Positions 35,446 to 44,544 of a stretch of 64,000 bases of DNA are shown here, one piece after another. Within the stretch, counting starts at the first letter, position 1; every line of letters begins with the position of its first letter. The stretch spans positions 62,001 to 126,000 of the forward strand of contig DAOTWG010000019.1 in assembly GCA_034436015.1 (NCBI GenBank), in the 5' to 3' direction. The position numbers and the translations under genes were made by a program. The stretch is from DAOTVX01 sp034436015. GTDB taxonomy: Bacteria > Chloroflexota > Anaerolineae > Anaerolineales > Villigracilaceae. The notes beneath the pieces were generated by a model. That model was not told the origin of the DNA. It ran no database searches and worked only from the letters and a program-made list of their open reading frames with translations.

Positions 35446-38400
35446 ATGGTCTCGCCAACATCTACTCAACAGGTCTTTCCGCTTGGCGGAGAGCGACGCG
35501 TCTTGATGCGCGAACAAAGCGCCGACCTAGAAACACCGATGTCGGTGTACCTGAAACTCGCCGACGACCAACCCTCATTCTTGCTGGAGAGCGTGACCGG
35601 CGGCGAGCAGGTAGCGCGTTATTCGTTCGTCGGCGTGAATCCCCGTCGCGCGTACTTGCTTCTAGAAGGAAGGTGGGAGATTCACTCCGCCCAGGGTGTC
35701 GAACAGCGACCGCTCGCCTCCGGCGAGAACCCGCTGAACGTGCTGCGCGAGGCTCTCAACGCGCAAGAAGTGGTCAGCGCGTCAGGCCTGCCCCGCTTCG
35801 TCGGTGGCCTCGTAGGATACGTCGGCTATGACGTGGTGCGTTTCTTTGAATCCACTGTCCCTATCCAACCTGAGCGATCCTGGCCAGAGGCTATCTTCCT
35901 GCAAGCCGACACGCTTGTCGTCTTCGATCACGCATACGGACAGTTAATGTTGCTGGCCATCGCCGAGGACGAACACGAAATGGAAGCGGCAACAGCACGC
36001 CTGAACGATCTGGAAACACGTCTGAAACTGCCGCTGCCAGAGCAAAAAGCGAAACCGCCAAGCATCGTCGCGGGCAGTATGCGCTCGAACAAGACTCGAG
36101 AAGAGTATATGGAAATGGTCCGCCGCGCCCAGGAATACATTCGCGCCGGCGACATCTTCCAAGTAGTTCCCTCGCAACGATGGAGTCGCAAGACCGGCGC
36201 CGCGCCGTTGGATATTTACCGCGCGCTGCGTCGTCTCAACCCTTCGCCCTACATGTTCTACTTCGACTTTGGCCCCCTGACGGTTCCTACTCCCCTGCGA
36301 TTAATTGGCGCTTCGCCCGAAGTCCACGTTCGCCTCGAGGGACGACGCGCCCTCATCCGCCCAATTGCCGGCACGCGTCCACGTGGCAAGAGCGCCAGCG
36401 AGGATGCCGTCATTGAACAGGAGTTATTGGCCGACCCTAAAGAACGCGCCGAACACGTCATGTTGGTTGACCTGGCGCGCAACGATTTGGGGCGCGTTTG
36501 CACGAGCGGGAGCGTCCACGTCTCGGAAGAAATGGTCATCGAGCGCTATTCGCACGTCATGCACATCGTCTCACAGGTGGAAGGAGAGCTGCGCCCCGAT
36601 CAGGACGCCTTCGACTTGTTGCAGGCCACCTTCCCGGCCGGGACGGTCAGCGGGGCGCCAAAGGTACGCGCGATGCAGATCATCAGTGAACTGGAGGGAC
36701 AACCGCGCGGCATCTACGCCGGCGTGGTCGGCTATTTCTCCTACGACGGCTCGCTTGACACCTGTATTACCCTGCGCACGTTGGTCATGCACGGCGATAC
36801 CGTTTACATCCAGGCCGGCGGCGGCGTGGTGGCCGATTCGGACCCGGAGCGAGAGTATCAGGAAAGCCTGAACAAAGCACGCGCCCTGGTCGTAGCCGTC
36901 GAGAACGCCGAGGGACGGTGGAAAACTCCGGAAAACATCGCTCCCATGGAGAGGCGTGGCTGGCGTGTCGTCCTCATTGACAACTACGACTCGTTTACCT
37001 ACAACCTGGCGCAATATCTCGGCGAACTAGGCGCGGACGTGCATGTCTTCCGTAATGACGCCATCCGCGTCGAAGACATTGAGGCCCGGAACCCCACGCA
37101 TCTGGTTATTTCGCCTGGCCCAGGAACTCCAGCCGACGCCGGCATCTCGAACGAGGTCATCCGCCGCCTCGGGCCGCGCCTTCCTACCTTAGGCGTATGC
37201 CTGGGACACCAATGCATCGCGGCCGTATTCGGCGGCGAAGTCGTGCGCGCACCACGCTTGATGCACGGCAAGACTTCGTTGATTCAACACAATGGCAAAG
37301 ACCTGTTCGCCGGCCTGCCCAGCCCATTCCAGGCAACACGTTACCATTCCCTGATTGTGAAGGAACCTCTGCCGCCTACCTTGGAAGTGACCGCTACGAC
37401 CGCCGAAGGGGAAGTCATGGGATTGCGCCACCGCGAATATCCGATCTTCGGCGTGCAATTCCACCCCGAATCGATTCTGACGCATTACGGCAAAGAATTG
37501 CTGACCAACTTCCTGGCAATGAAACCTGTTGTCCCCGCCCCAAAAGGCGAGAGGGCGCTTCCCGTTTCTTCACAAGCAAAGGAGGATAATCTGTTGAGAC
37601 CATTCCTTGCCAAGTTGCTGCAACGGCAACACCTGACGGCTGACGAAGCCGAACAGGCCATGCAAATCATCATGAGCGGGCAGGCCACGCCGGCCCAGAT
37701 TGGCGGCTACTTGATCGCCCTGCGCATGAAAGGGGAAACCGTAGCCGAGATTGTAGGCAGCGTGCGCGCCATGCGCGCCCATGCCACGCGGGTGCCAGTC
37801 CGCGTGAACGGAGGCAGTTTGCTCGATACCGCCGGCACCGGCGGCGACGGCAAGCACACGTTCAACATCTCTACCGCGGCGGCTTTTATCCTAGCTGGCG
37901 CCGGGCGAAAAGTCGCCAAGCATGGCAATCGCGCTGCCTCGTCCAATTGCGGCAGCGCAGACGTACTCGCCGCGCTAGGCGTCAACTTGGAATTGACGCC
38001 GGAACAAGTGGCCGCTTGCATCGAGGAGGTAGGAATCGGCTTTATCTTCGCGCCGCGCTTCCACCCAGCGATGAAACACGCCATTGGGCCGCGCCGTGAA
38101 CTAGGGCAACGCACCATTTTCAACATCTTAGGCCCGCTGACCAATCCAGCCGGAGCAACCCATCAACTGATCGGCGTCTATGACCCCGCCCTTACCGAGC
38201 CGTTGGCCGAGGTGCTCGGCGAACTGGGCAGTCGTGGCGCATTCGTCGTGCACGGCTATGACGGCCTGGATGAACTAACCACTGCTGGCCCCAACCGCGT
38301 CAGCGCCTTGCGCGCCGGGCGGGTTTCTACCTTTGAGCTAAATCCTGGCGAATTCGGATTGCGGCCGCTCGGTCTGGACGAGTTGCGCGGCGGTTCGCCT

Positions 38401-38625
38401 GAAGAGAACGCGGCCCTTCTCCGCGCTGTGCTGGCCGGCGAAGACACGTCGCCGCGCTGCGACGTGGTCTTGCTCAACGCGGCAGCCGCCCTCGCGACCG
38501 AAAGCGGTGACCTCGCCGCCGCGCTCGACGAGGCGCGTCAGGCCCTCGAAAGCGGCGCCGCCATCGCCAAACTAGACGCTCTGATCGCCTTCAGCCAGAA
38601 ATTTGCCGCCGAAACGCCCGCATAA
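35446..38625 (+). CDS. trpEGD: Trifunctional anthranilate synthase I / glutamine amidotransferase / anthranilate phosphoribosyltransferase (TrpE-TrpG-TrpD fusion)
   Basis: One 1059-residue frame covers the first two steps of tryptophan synthesis from chorismate. TrpE part (about 1-490): feedback-site LLES, SHVMHIVSQVEGEL, and AGTVSGAPKVRAMQIISELEG. TrpG part (about 503-695): IDNYDSFTYNLAQYLGE, nucleophile Cys585 in LGVCLGHQC, and FGVQFHPESI. TrpD part (about 717-1057): DTAGTGGDGKHTFNIST, KHGNRAASSNCGSADVLAALG, and NILGPLTNPA. TrpE-TrpG and TrpG-TrpD joins are each known elsewhere; all three together is uncommon to my knowledge. The ATG at 35446 sits 5 bases after GGAGG. A strong internal ribosome site before the TrpD part may also yield free TrpD. 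First gene of trpEGD-C-F-B-A. Confidence 0.93.
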   Translation: MVSPTSTQQVFPLGGERRVLMREQSADLETPMSVYLKLADDQPSFLLESVTGGEQVARYSFVGVNPRRAYLLLEGRWEIHSAQGVEQRPLASGENPLNVLREALNAQEVVSASGLPRFVGGLVGYVGYDVVRFFESTVPIQPERSWPEAIFLQADTLVVFDHAYGQLMLLAIAEDEHEMEAATARLNDLETRLKLPLPEQKAKPPSIVAGSMRSNKTREEYMEMVRRAQEYIRAGDIFQVVPSQRWSRKTGAAPLDIYRALRRLNPSPYMFYFDFGPLTVPTPLRLIGASPEVHVRLEGRRALIRPIAGTRPRGKSASEDAVIEQELLADPKERAEHVMLVDLARNDLGRVCTSGSVHVSEEMVIERYSHVMHIVSQVEGELRPDQDAFDLLQATFPAGTVSGAPKVRAMQIISELEGQPRGIYAGVVGYFSYDGSLDTCITLRTLVMHGDTVYIQAGGGVVADSDPEREYQESLNKARALVVAVENAEGRWKTPENIAPMERRGWRVVLIDNYDSFTYNLAQYLGELGADVHVFRNDAIRVEDIEARNPTHLVISPGPGTPADAGISNEVIRRLGPRLPTLGVCLGHQCIAAVFGGEVVRAPRLMHGKTSLIQHNGKDLFAGLPSPFQATRYHSLIVKEPLPPTLEVTATTAEGEVMGLRHREYPIFGVQFHPESILTHYGKELLTNFLAMKPVVPAPKGERALPVSSQAKEDNLLRPFLAKLLQRQHLTADEAEQAMQIIMSGQATPAQIGGYLIALRMKGETVAEIVGSVRAMRAHATRVPVRVNGGSLLDTAGTGGDGKHTFNISTAAAFILAGAGRKVAKHGNRAASSNCGSADVLAALGVNLELTPEQVAACIEEVGIGFIFAPRFHPAMKHAIGPRRELGQRTIFNILGPLTNPAGATHQLIGVYDPALTEPLAEVLGELGSRGAFVVHGYDGLDELTTAGPNRVSALRAGRVSTFELNPGEFGLRPLGLDELRGGSPEENAALLRAVLAGEDTSPRCDVVLLNAAAALATESGDLAAALDEARQALESGAAIAKLDALIAFSQKFAAETPA
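37578..37596 (+). promoter_or_regulatory. Internal ribosome-binding site and TTG start before the TrpD part
   Basis: AAAGGAGG at 37578-37585 is followed, 8 bases later, by an in-frame TTG (37594) that begins LRPFLAKLLQRQHLTADEAEQ, exactly where free TrpD proteins start. It lies in the Ala/Lys-rich linker after TrpG. Either it is active, giving separate TrpD besides the fusion, or it is a relic of a once separate gene. Confidence 0.65.
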
Positions 38626-38632
38626 AAGCGCC

Positions 38633-39421
38633 ATGACCCTTCTAGAAGCAATCTTTGCTCACAAACGCCAAGAGATAGAACGCCGCAAGCAGGAAAAGCC
38701 CCTGCCTGCTCTGCGCGTCGAGGCGGAGAAAGCAGCCCCGACGCGCGATTTCGTCCAGGCATTGCGGAGCGCGCCGGGCAAGCCGGCCTTAATCGCCGAA
38801 ATCAAAAAAGCATCCCCCTCCAAGGGATTGCTCTGCCCGAATTTCGACCCGCTGGCCCTGGCGCGCACATATGCCGAGAACGGCGCCGCGGCCATCAGTG
38901 TTTTAACAGACGAAAAGTACTTTCAGGGTCATCTCGACTTCTTGCGCCAGATTGCTCCCGCTTCGCCGCGATTGCCATTGCTGCGTAAGGACTTTCTCTG
39001 CGACGAATACCAAGTGTACGAGGCGCGCGCCGCCGGCGCAGACGCAATCTTGCTCATCGTCGCCGGCCTTGAGCGGCAGATGCTTCTCTCCTTACATGCC
39101 CTCGCCCGCGCCTTAGGCATGACGCCGCTTGTAGAGGTGCACACTCTCGAAGAACTTCACCTCGCGCTTGAATGCGAACCTACCCTGATTGGAATCAACA
39201 ACCGTGACCTGCACACTTTCTCCGTCAGCCTGGAAACAACGTTCCGGCTGCGTCCCCACATTCCCGACGCGGTCTGCGTAGTCGCCGAAAGCGGTATCCA
39301 TAGCGCCGACGAGGCGCGTGCCTTGGCCGAAGCAAGCATAGACGCGATCTTAGTCGGCGAAGCCTTGGTCACAGCCAACGATGTGGCCGCCAAGGTCAGG
39401 GAATTAGCAAGGAAAACGTAA
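38633..39421 (+). CDS. trpC: Indole-3-glycerol-phosphate synthase
   Basis: 262-residue TIM-barrel enzyme that closes the indole ring from CdRP. Signatures: IAEIKKASPSKGLL (catalytic Lys), LTDEKYFQGHLDFL, LRKDFLCDEYQVYEARAAGADAILLI, GINNRDLHTFSVSLETT and VAESGIHSADEARAL. The ATG at 38633 lies 7 bases after the trpEGD stop; the ribosome site is weak, which suggests coupled translation. Standard length. Confidence 0.95.
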   Translation: MTLLEAIFAHKRQEIERRKQEKPLPALRVEAEKAAPTRDFVQALRSAPGKPALIAEIKKASPSKGLLCPNFDPLALARTYAENGAAAISVLTDEKYFQGHLDFLRQIAPASPRLPLLRKDFLCDEYQVYEARAAGADAILLIVAGLERQMLLSLHALARALGMTPLVEVHTLEELHLALECEPTLIGINNRDLHTFSVSLETTFRLRPHIPDAVCVVAESGIHSADEARALAEASIDAILVGEALVTANDVAAKVRELARKT

Positions 39422-39504
39422 GGCGGAATCTATTTCGCACAAGGCCTCCCCCAGAACACAATGAGGATGCACGCCGCAACAGGAAGGACGCGGAGAGAAG
39501 AAGA

Positions 39505-40143
39505 ATGACAATCGTAAAAATCTGTGGATTGACTACCCTGGAGGACGCTCTAGCGGCAGTAGAATCGGGAGCGGATATGCTGGGATTCAACTTTTATCCC
39601 AAAAGTCCGCGCTACATTACGCCGCAGGCCTGCGCCTCGATCGCGCGCGAGGTGTTGCGTGTTGCGCCAACCGTGACTCTGGTGGGAGTGTTTGTCAACG
39701 CCTCCGCGAACGAGATTGCCGCGATTCTCGAGACCTGCGGTCTCCATCTGGCGCAACTATGCGGAGACGAACCGCCCGCAATCCTGCGCGCGCTGGGAGA
39801 ACGCGCCTTCAAGGTCTTACGGCCTCCTAACCGCGCGGCATTGGAGGCGGAGCTCTTACGCTATCCTGCCCGCTCCGTCCCTCCGGCCTATCTGTTCGAT
39901 GCTCACATCAGCGGACAGTATGGAGGCACAGGAAGGGAGGCCGACTGGTCATTGGCGCGAGTTGTGGCACGCTGGACGCCTATTTTGCTCGCCGGCGGCT
40001 TGACCCCCGATAACGTCGCCGCGGCGATGGAGCAGGTGTGTCCCTGGGGAGTAGACGTGGCTTCCGGCGTCGAATCCACGCCAGGACGCAAGGACCGCAA
40101 GAAGATGCTTGCCTTCGTGCAACATGCGCGAGGGGCAGTGTAA
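39505..40143 (+). CDS. trpF: Phosphoribosylanthranilate isomerase
   Basis: 212-residue TIM-barrel enzyme that converts phosphoribosylanthranilate to CdRP. It has KICGLTTLEDALAAVESGADMLGFNF at the N-terminus (catalytic Cys in ICG), LAQLCGDE, FDAHISGQYGGTG and GGLTPDNV, with GVDVASGVESTPGRKD near the end. It is preceded by 83 bases holding GGAGAGAAGAAG before the ATG. It is separate from trpC, unlike the enteric TrpCF fusion. Confidence 0.95.
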   Translation: MTIVKICGLTTLEDALAAVESGADMLGFNFYPKSPRYITPQACASIAREVLRVAPTVTLVGVFVNASANEIAAILETCGLHLAQLCGDEPPAILRALGERAFKVLRPPNRAALEAELLRYPARSVPPAYLFDAHISGQYGGTGREADWSLARVVARWTPILLAGGLTPDNVAAAMEQVCPWGVDVASGVESTPGRKDRKKMLAFVQHARGAV

Positions 40144-40161
40144 CGCAAAAGGAAGGCTAAC

Positions 40162-41373
40162 ATGAACGCGAAATTCGGCCCCTACGGCGGTCAATTCATC
40201 CCCGAAGTCCTGATACCTGCCGTGATGGAGTTGGAAAGGGAGTATGAGGCAGCGCGACGCGACACCGCTTTTCAACAAGAACTGCAAGACTTGCTGGAAC
40301 GGTACGCCGGGCGTCCTACCCCTCTCTTCCACGCCCGACGGTTAAGTGAGATGCTCGGAGGAGCGCAAATCTACCTGAAGCGCGAGGATCTGGCACATAC
40401 CGGCGCGCACAAAATCAACAACGCGCTCGGGCAGGCCTTGCTCGCCAAGCGGATGGGCAAACGCCGCATCATTGCTGAAACCGGCGCAGGCCAGCATGGC
40501 GTGGCCACAGCGACCGCTGCCGCGCTGTTGGGACTGGAATGCGCGATCTACATGGGATCCGTGGACATGGCGCGCCAGCAGCCTAACGTGCTACGGATGC
40601 GCCTGCTCGGAGCAGAAGTGCGCGCCGTGGACAGCGGCAGCCGCACACTTAAAGATGCCATCAACGAAGCCATTCGCGACTGGGTGACCAACGTCAAAGA
40701 TACCTACTATCTGCTCGGTTCAGCGTTAGGTCCTCACCCCTATCCAACCATCGTGCGCGATTTTCAACGCGTTATTGGGGATGAGGCGCGCCGGCAAATC
40801 GTAGAACAAGCAGGGCGTTTGCCGGACGTTTGCGTCGCCTGCGTGGGCGGCGGATCGAACGCCATCGGCCTGTTCACCGCCTTCCTGGATGACGCCAACG
40901 TGCGCCTGGTCGGAGTCGAGGCTGGTGGCGAGGGCATCAAGACCGGTCGCCATGCAGCGCGATTCGCCGACCCCGCCTTTGGCCGCCCCGGCGTGCTCCA
41001 TGGCACGTATACTTACGTCTTGCAAACTGCCGACGGGCAAATCGCCGCTACGCACTCCATTTCCGCCGGCCTGGACTACGCCGCCGTTGGGCCGGAGCAC
41101 GCGCACTTACGCGCCCTCGGCCGCGCCGAATACACCTGGGCGACCGACGCGCAAGCGCTCGAGGCATTCCAAATCCTCGCGCGTATGGAAGGGATTCTGC
41201 CGGCCCTCGAGTCGGCGCACGCCGTAGCGGAGGCCATTCGTCTAGCCCCATCCCTACCACCAGAGCAGATTATCCTCGTCAACCTTTCCGGCCGCGGCGA
41301 TAAAGATTTGGACACGGTAACCAACGCCATAGTCGGAGCAGGTATTCAGATTCAGTCAGGAAGCAGACGATGA
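40162..41373 (+). CDS. trpB: Tryptophan synthase beta chain
   Basis: 403-residue PLP enzyme that joins indole and serine. Signatures: FGPYGGQFIPEVL, LKREDLAHTGAHKINNALGQ (PLP-binding Lys in HKIN), ETGAGQHGVATATAAALLG, CVGGGSNAIGLF and LSGRGDKDLDTV. It is of the ordinary TrpB1 type that pairs with TrpA. The next gene overlaps by 4 bases (ATGA), which fits the TrpA2B2 complex being made from coupled genes. Confidence 0.97.
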   Translation: MNAKFGPYGGQFIPEVLIPAVMELEREYEAARRDTAFQQELQDLLERYAGRPTPLFHARRLSEMLGGAQIYLKREDLAHTGAHKINNALGQALLAKRMGKRRIIAETGAGQHGVATATAAALLGLECAIYMGSVDMARQQPNVLRMRLLGAEVRAVDSGSRTLKDAINEAIRDWVTNVKDTYYLLGSALGPHPYPTIVRDFQRVIGDEARRQIVEQAGRLPDVCVACVGGGSNAIGLFTAFLDDANVRLVGVEAGGEGIKTGRHAARFADPAFGRPGVLHGTYTYVLQTADGQIAATHSISAGLDYAAVGPEHAHLRALGRAEYTWATDAQALEAFQILARMEGILPALESAHAVAEAIRLAPSLPPEQIILVNLSGRGDKDLDTVTNAIVGAGIQIQSGSRR

Positions 41374-42176
41374 AAGGCGTCGAGCGAATCGCAGCAGTCT
41401 TCCAGACCTGTCGCGCCCAGCGCCGCGCGGCGTTAGCACCATACTTTACCTTAGGGTACCCCGAACCGGCTCTCTCGCTAGACATCATTGCCGCCGTTGT
41501 TCAAGCCGGAGCGGACCTGCTCGAACTGGGAATCCCCTTCTCCGATCCGCTGGCGGATGGTCCGACTATTCAGCATTCCACGCAAGTTGCGCTGGAACAA
41601 GGGATGAGCGTGGCGCGCAGCCTGGAAATGACGGCCATGTTGCGTCAGCGCGGCCTCCAGCAACCCTTCCTGTTGATGGGGTATCTCAACCCAGCCTTGG
41701 CGTATGGCTTGGGACGATTCGTGCGCGATGCCGCCAAAGCCGGCGTAGACGGCTTGATTCTGCCCGATCTGCCTCTCGAAGAGGCCGATGAGGTAGAGCT
41801 ACTCTGTCGGCAATACGGGTTGGCGCTCGTATTCTTGGCCTCCCCCAATACCCCCCAGGACAGGCTGCACGCGATCGGGCAACGGACAAGCGGTTTCCTC
41901 TATCTGGTTTCCCTGACCGGCGTGACCGGAGCGCGACAGACCCTCCCCCCGAATCTGAGCGCGTTCGTCCGGCGCGCCCGCCAGGCGACCGACAAACCGC
42001 TGGCGGTCGGTTTCGGCATCTCGACGCCCGAACAGGCGCGTCGGGTTGCGACCATCGCCGACGGCGTCATTGTTGGCTCTGCCTTGATCGACCGTGTGCG
42101 CACCAGCGCGGTGCCGGTGGACGCCGCATCGCAGTTCATTGCAGCCCTACGCGCCGCCTTGGAATCGCCCCGTTAA
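41370..42176 (+). CDS. trpA: Tryptophan synthase alpha chain
   Basis: 268-residue TIM barrel that cleaves indole-3-glycerol phosphate. Seen are YFTLGYPEPALSLDII, LLELGIPFSDPLADGPTIQ (catalytic Glu and Asp region), GVDGLILPDLPLEEADE, FLYLVSLTGVTGAR and AVGFGISTPEQAR. It closes the trp operon; its stop overlaps by 4 bases the stop of the convergent glycosyltransferase gene, leaving no room for a separate terminator. Confidence 0.97.
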   Translation: MKGVERIAAVFQTCRAQRRAALAPYFTLGYPEPALSLDIIAAVVQAGADLLELGIPFSDPLADGPTIQHSTQVALEQGMSVARSLEMTAMLRQRGLQQPFLLMGYLNPALAYGLGRFVRDAAKAGVDGLILPDLPLEEADEVELLCRQYGLALVFLASPNTPQDRLHAIGQRTSGFLYLVSLTGVTGARQTLPPNLSAFVRRARQATDKPLAVGFGISTPEQARRVATIADGVIVGSALIDRVRTSAVPVDAASQFIAALRAALESPR

Positions 42177-43102
42177 TCTTCCGGCCCCTCGCGCACAATA
42201 TAGAGCGGCCTGCCCTTTACCTCGTCGTAAATCCGTCCAATGTATTCGCCCAATACCCCTAGGGAAATTAATTGCACGCCGCCCAAGAACAGCACAGCAA
42301 TCAACGTAGATGCTTGCCCGAAGAACGCCTGCGCCCCTATCAATCGCAAAGCCATGACAAGAGGAATGGCCAGAATGGCGACGCCTGCCGAGAGAAAGCC
42401 CATATACGTTGCCAATTGCAGGGGAAAGTAAGAGAAACCCGTAATGGCATTCAACGCCAGTTTGAGCATCTTCTTGAACGGATACTTTGTTGCACCGGCC
42501 AAGCGTGCTGCGCGCTTATAGGGCACGCCGATTTGACGGAAGCCCACCCAGGCCGACATGCCGCGTGGAAAACGATGCCGCTCGCGCATGGTCTTCAGGA
42601 CAGCCACCACCTTGCGGTCCATCAGGCGAAAATCCCCCGTATCCACCGGAATCTTGACATCCGTAATACGATAAATCAGACGATAAAATAACGCAGCGGT
42701 ACATTTCTTGAACCAGCTCTCGCCTTCCCGTTCAGTGCGCACCGCGTAGACCACTTCGTACCCCTCGCGCCAGCGGGCGATCAGCTCTGGGATAACTTCC
42801 GGCGGATCCTGTAGATCGGCGTCAATAATGATAATAGCCTGGCCGCGCGCGTAATCCCAGCCGGCAGTGATAGCAATCTGATGGCCAAAGTTACGGGCAA
42901 AAATGACCGGGCGGACACGGTTATCTTCCTTCGCCAGGGCGCGAATGCGTTCGGTAGAGCCATCCGTGGAGCCGTCGTCCACCAGAACCAACTCCCACGT
43001 CTCGCCGGTCGCCGTCATTACGTCGCGAACGCGGCGATAGAGCTCAGGGATATTTTCTAGTTCATTGAATATAGGGGCGACCACCGAGAATGTGACCGTC
43101 AT
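42173..43102 (-). CDS. Family 2 glycosyltransferase, polyprenyl-phosphate sugar synthase type
   Basis: 309-residue membrane-anchored enzyme. The GT2 domain has SVVAPIFNELENIPELYRRV, VLVDDGSTDGST and the metal-binding IIDADLQDPPEVIPEL. After about residue 225 two hydrophobic segments follow (YMGFLSAGVAILAIPLVMALRLIG and LIAVLFLGGVQLISLGVLGEYIGR). This DPM1/GtrB/ArnC-like architecture usually makes undecaprenyl-phosphate sugars for surface glycosylation. Its ATG overlaps the stop of the transporter pseudogene (ATGA). The GT-C-like membrane proteins elsewhere in the window could use its product, but that is inference. Confidence 0.93.
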   Translation of the reverse strand: MTVTFSVVAPIFNELENIPELYRRVRDVMTATGETWELVLVDDGSTDGSTERIRALAKEDNRVRPVIFARNFGHQIAITAGWDYARGQAIIIIDADLQDPPEVIPELIARWREGYEVVYAVRTEREGESWFKKCTAALFYRLIYRITDVKIPVDTGDFRLMDRKVVAVLKTMRERHRFPRGMSAWVGFRQIGVPYKRAARLAGATKYPFKKMLKLALNAITGFSYFPLQLATYMGFLSAGVAILAIPLVMALRLIGAQAFFGQASTLIAVLFLGGVQLISLGVLGEYIGRIYDEVKGRPLYIVREGPED

Positions 43103-44386
43103 AATGCTTTGCTTCTCCTAAGGACGTGATATTTCTTGCATTTCTTCGCCGAGGCCTCCCGTGAGCGTAAGTCAGAGAAACGAGGAAGGCCAAGCATGCG
43201 CCGCCATAAATACCGGCCAAGCACGGCGGCCGAGGCCGGCGTTGGCACAACCAGAAACGCCCCTATTATACCTGTAGAAACGACGGCAGCGATGATAACG
43301 ACAAATACCAGCCCTTCGTGCATATGCACGCTACGGCCCAAAATATAGGACGAAGCCAGATGTTTTTGACGTTGCTGAGTACAACATACAGGCCGGCTAC
43401 GAGCCAAGCAAACCAGACGTTATCCCAGGGAAGCCAGGTTGAACCTTCAAGCAATGCCACGATAACGGCCAATAAGGCGGCCAAGAATGGTCCAACATCG
43501 GGAATAATGCTGAACAATCCCGCCAGTATACCCAAGATCAGCGCGCCCGGCAGACCGATGATAGACCAGAGCAGCAAAAACGTGACCGCGACGATGAGCA
43601 TTAACGTTAATCGTCCACGCAGGTAGGCCATCCAGACAGCGCGAATCTCCGGATACAGCCGACGCACGTCATATCGCTACGCGGCGGACGCCAAGTCCAG
43701 GAGCCATTCCCGCATCTCCTCCCAGCCGGTCAGGAAGTAATACGCGCCAACAAAATGACCAGAAACCATAGGGTATGCGTGGAAGTCGCCTCAATCAGAC
43801 GCCAGGCGTCTTGAGGCAAGGGGGTGAGGAAAGAAGTCACTGCCTCTCGGAAGGAGGGAATCGAAGCCTGTAAGTGAAAGGTGATGCCCGCGACATAGAA
43901 CGGCCTGGCGAGAAGCGCTTCTATTCGATCCACAAGCAACAACAGGCCATCCACCAGAGTCTGCAACTCGTCTGTCAAAACAGGGATCAGCGTGGCCGGG
44001 AAAGCAATGCGTGCGGTCAAGGTGACAAAATAGACGAGGTTAGCGGCCAACTTCCGCCCTATCTTGATCCGTGTATACAGGAAATGCACGAGCGGATACA
44101 ACAGGTAAGCAATCAACGCCGCGTATAGGAGAGGCTTGAAAACCTCGCGCATCCAGTAGGCTATTCCCAGAAACATAAGCGCGAGAACAGCCAACAAGGA
44201 GTAACGGACAGCGGGACGGTCAGAAGGCCCCTTGTTGTCACAGGTTTCGGTGATATTTTGACAACAACAACGCAAGCAACGAACACTCCAACCAGGAGCT
44301 TTGTCGTGACCCGCAGGACGCCCTATCCCCTTGCGATTGCCCTGTTGGAGTCCGTTATCCGCCAGAGCATTCCCAGCAAAACTCAC
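43099..44386 (-). pseudogene. AI-2E-family transporter (PerM type) with two frameshifts and a nonsense codon
   Basis: Pieces of one polytopic protein lie in order in three segments. The N-terminal part (RYSLLAVLALMFLGIAYWMREVFKPLLYAAL) runs to 43,730. The central part (YYFLTGWEEMREWLLDL, then RRLYPEIRAVWMAYLRGR to NVKNIWLRP) extends to 43,266. The C-terminal part (LGRSVHMHEGLVFVVIIAAVVSTG) ends at 43,099. The first break fits a missing T in the run opposite 43,752-43,755, the last a missing T opposite 43,340-43,343. Between them TAG at 43,677-43,679 replaces an expected Tyr codon. No clear start codon is seen; homologues would begin near 44,250. The C-terminus still overlaps the glycosyltransferase start by ATGA. 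Probably non-functional, unless the breaks are sequencing errors. Confidence 0.8.
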
Positions 44387-44544
44387 GCCTCTACCTCGGC
44401 GCTTCTATCCTGCTCCTTGGATTGTGGCTCCTCCTTTGCCCACCAAGAGGCGTTGCCGTGACTCGTCCTTCCGGTCGGAAGGAAGATGATATCCGGCAAA
44501 GCAGGTTGCGAAAGATAAGCCTGTCTTGGTAAGAACAAACGATT

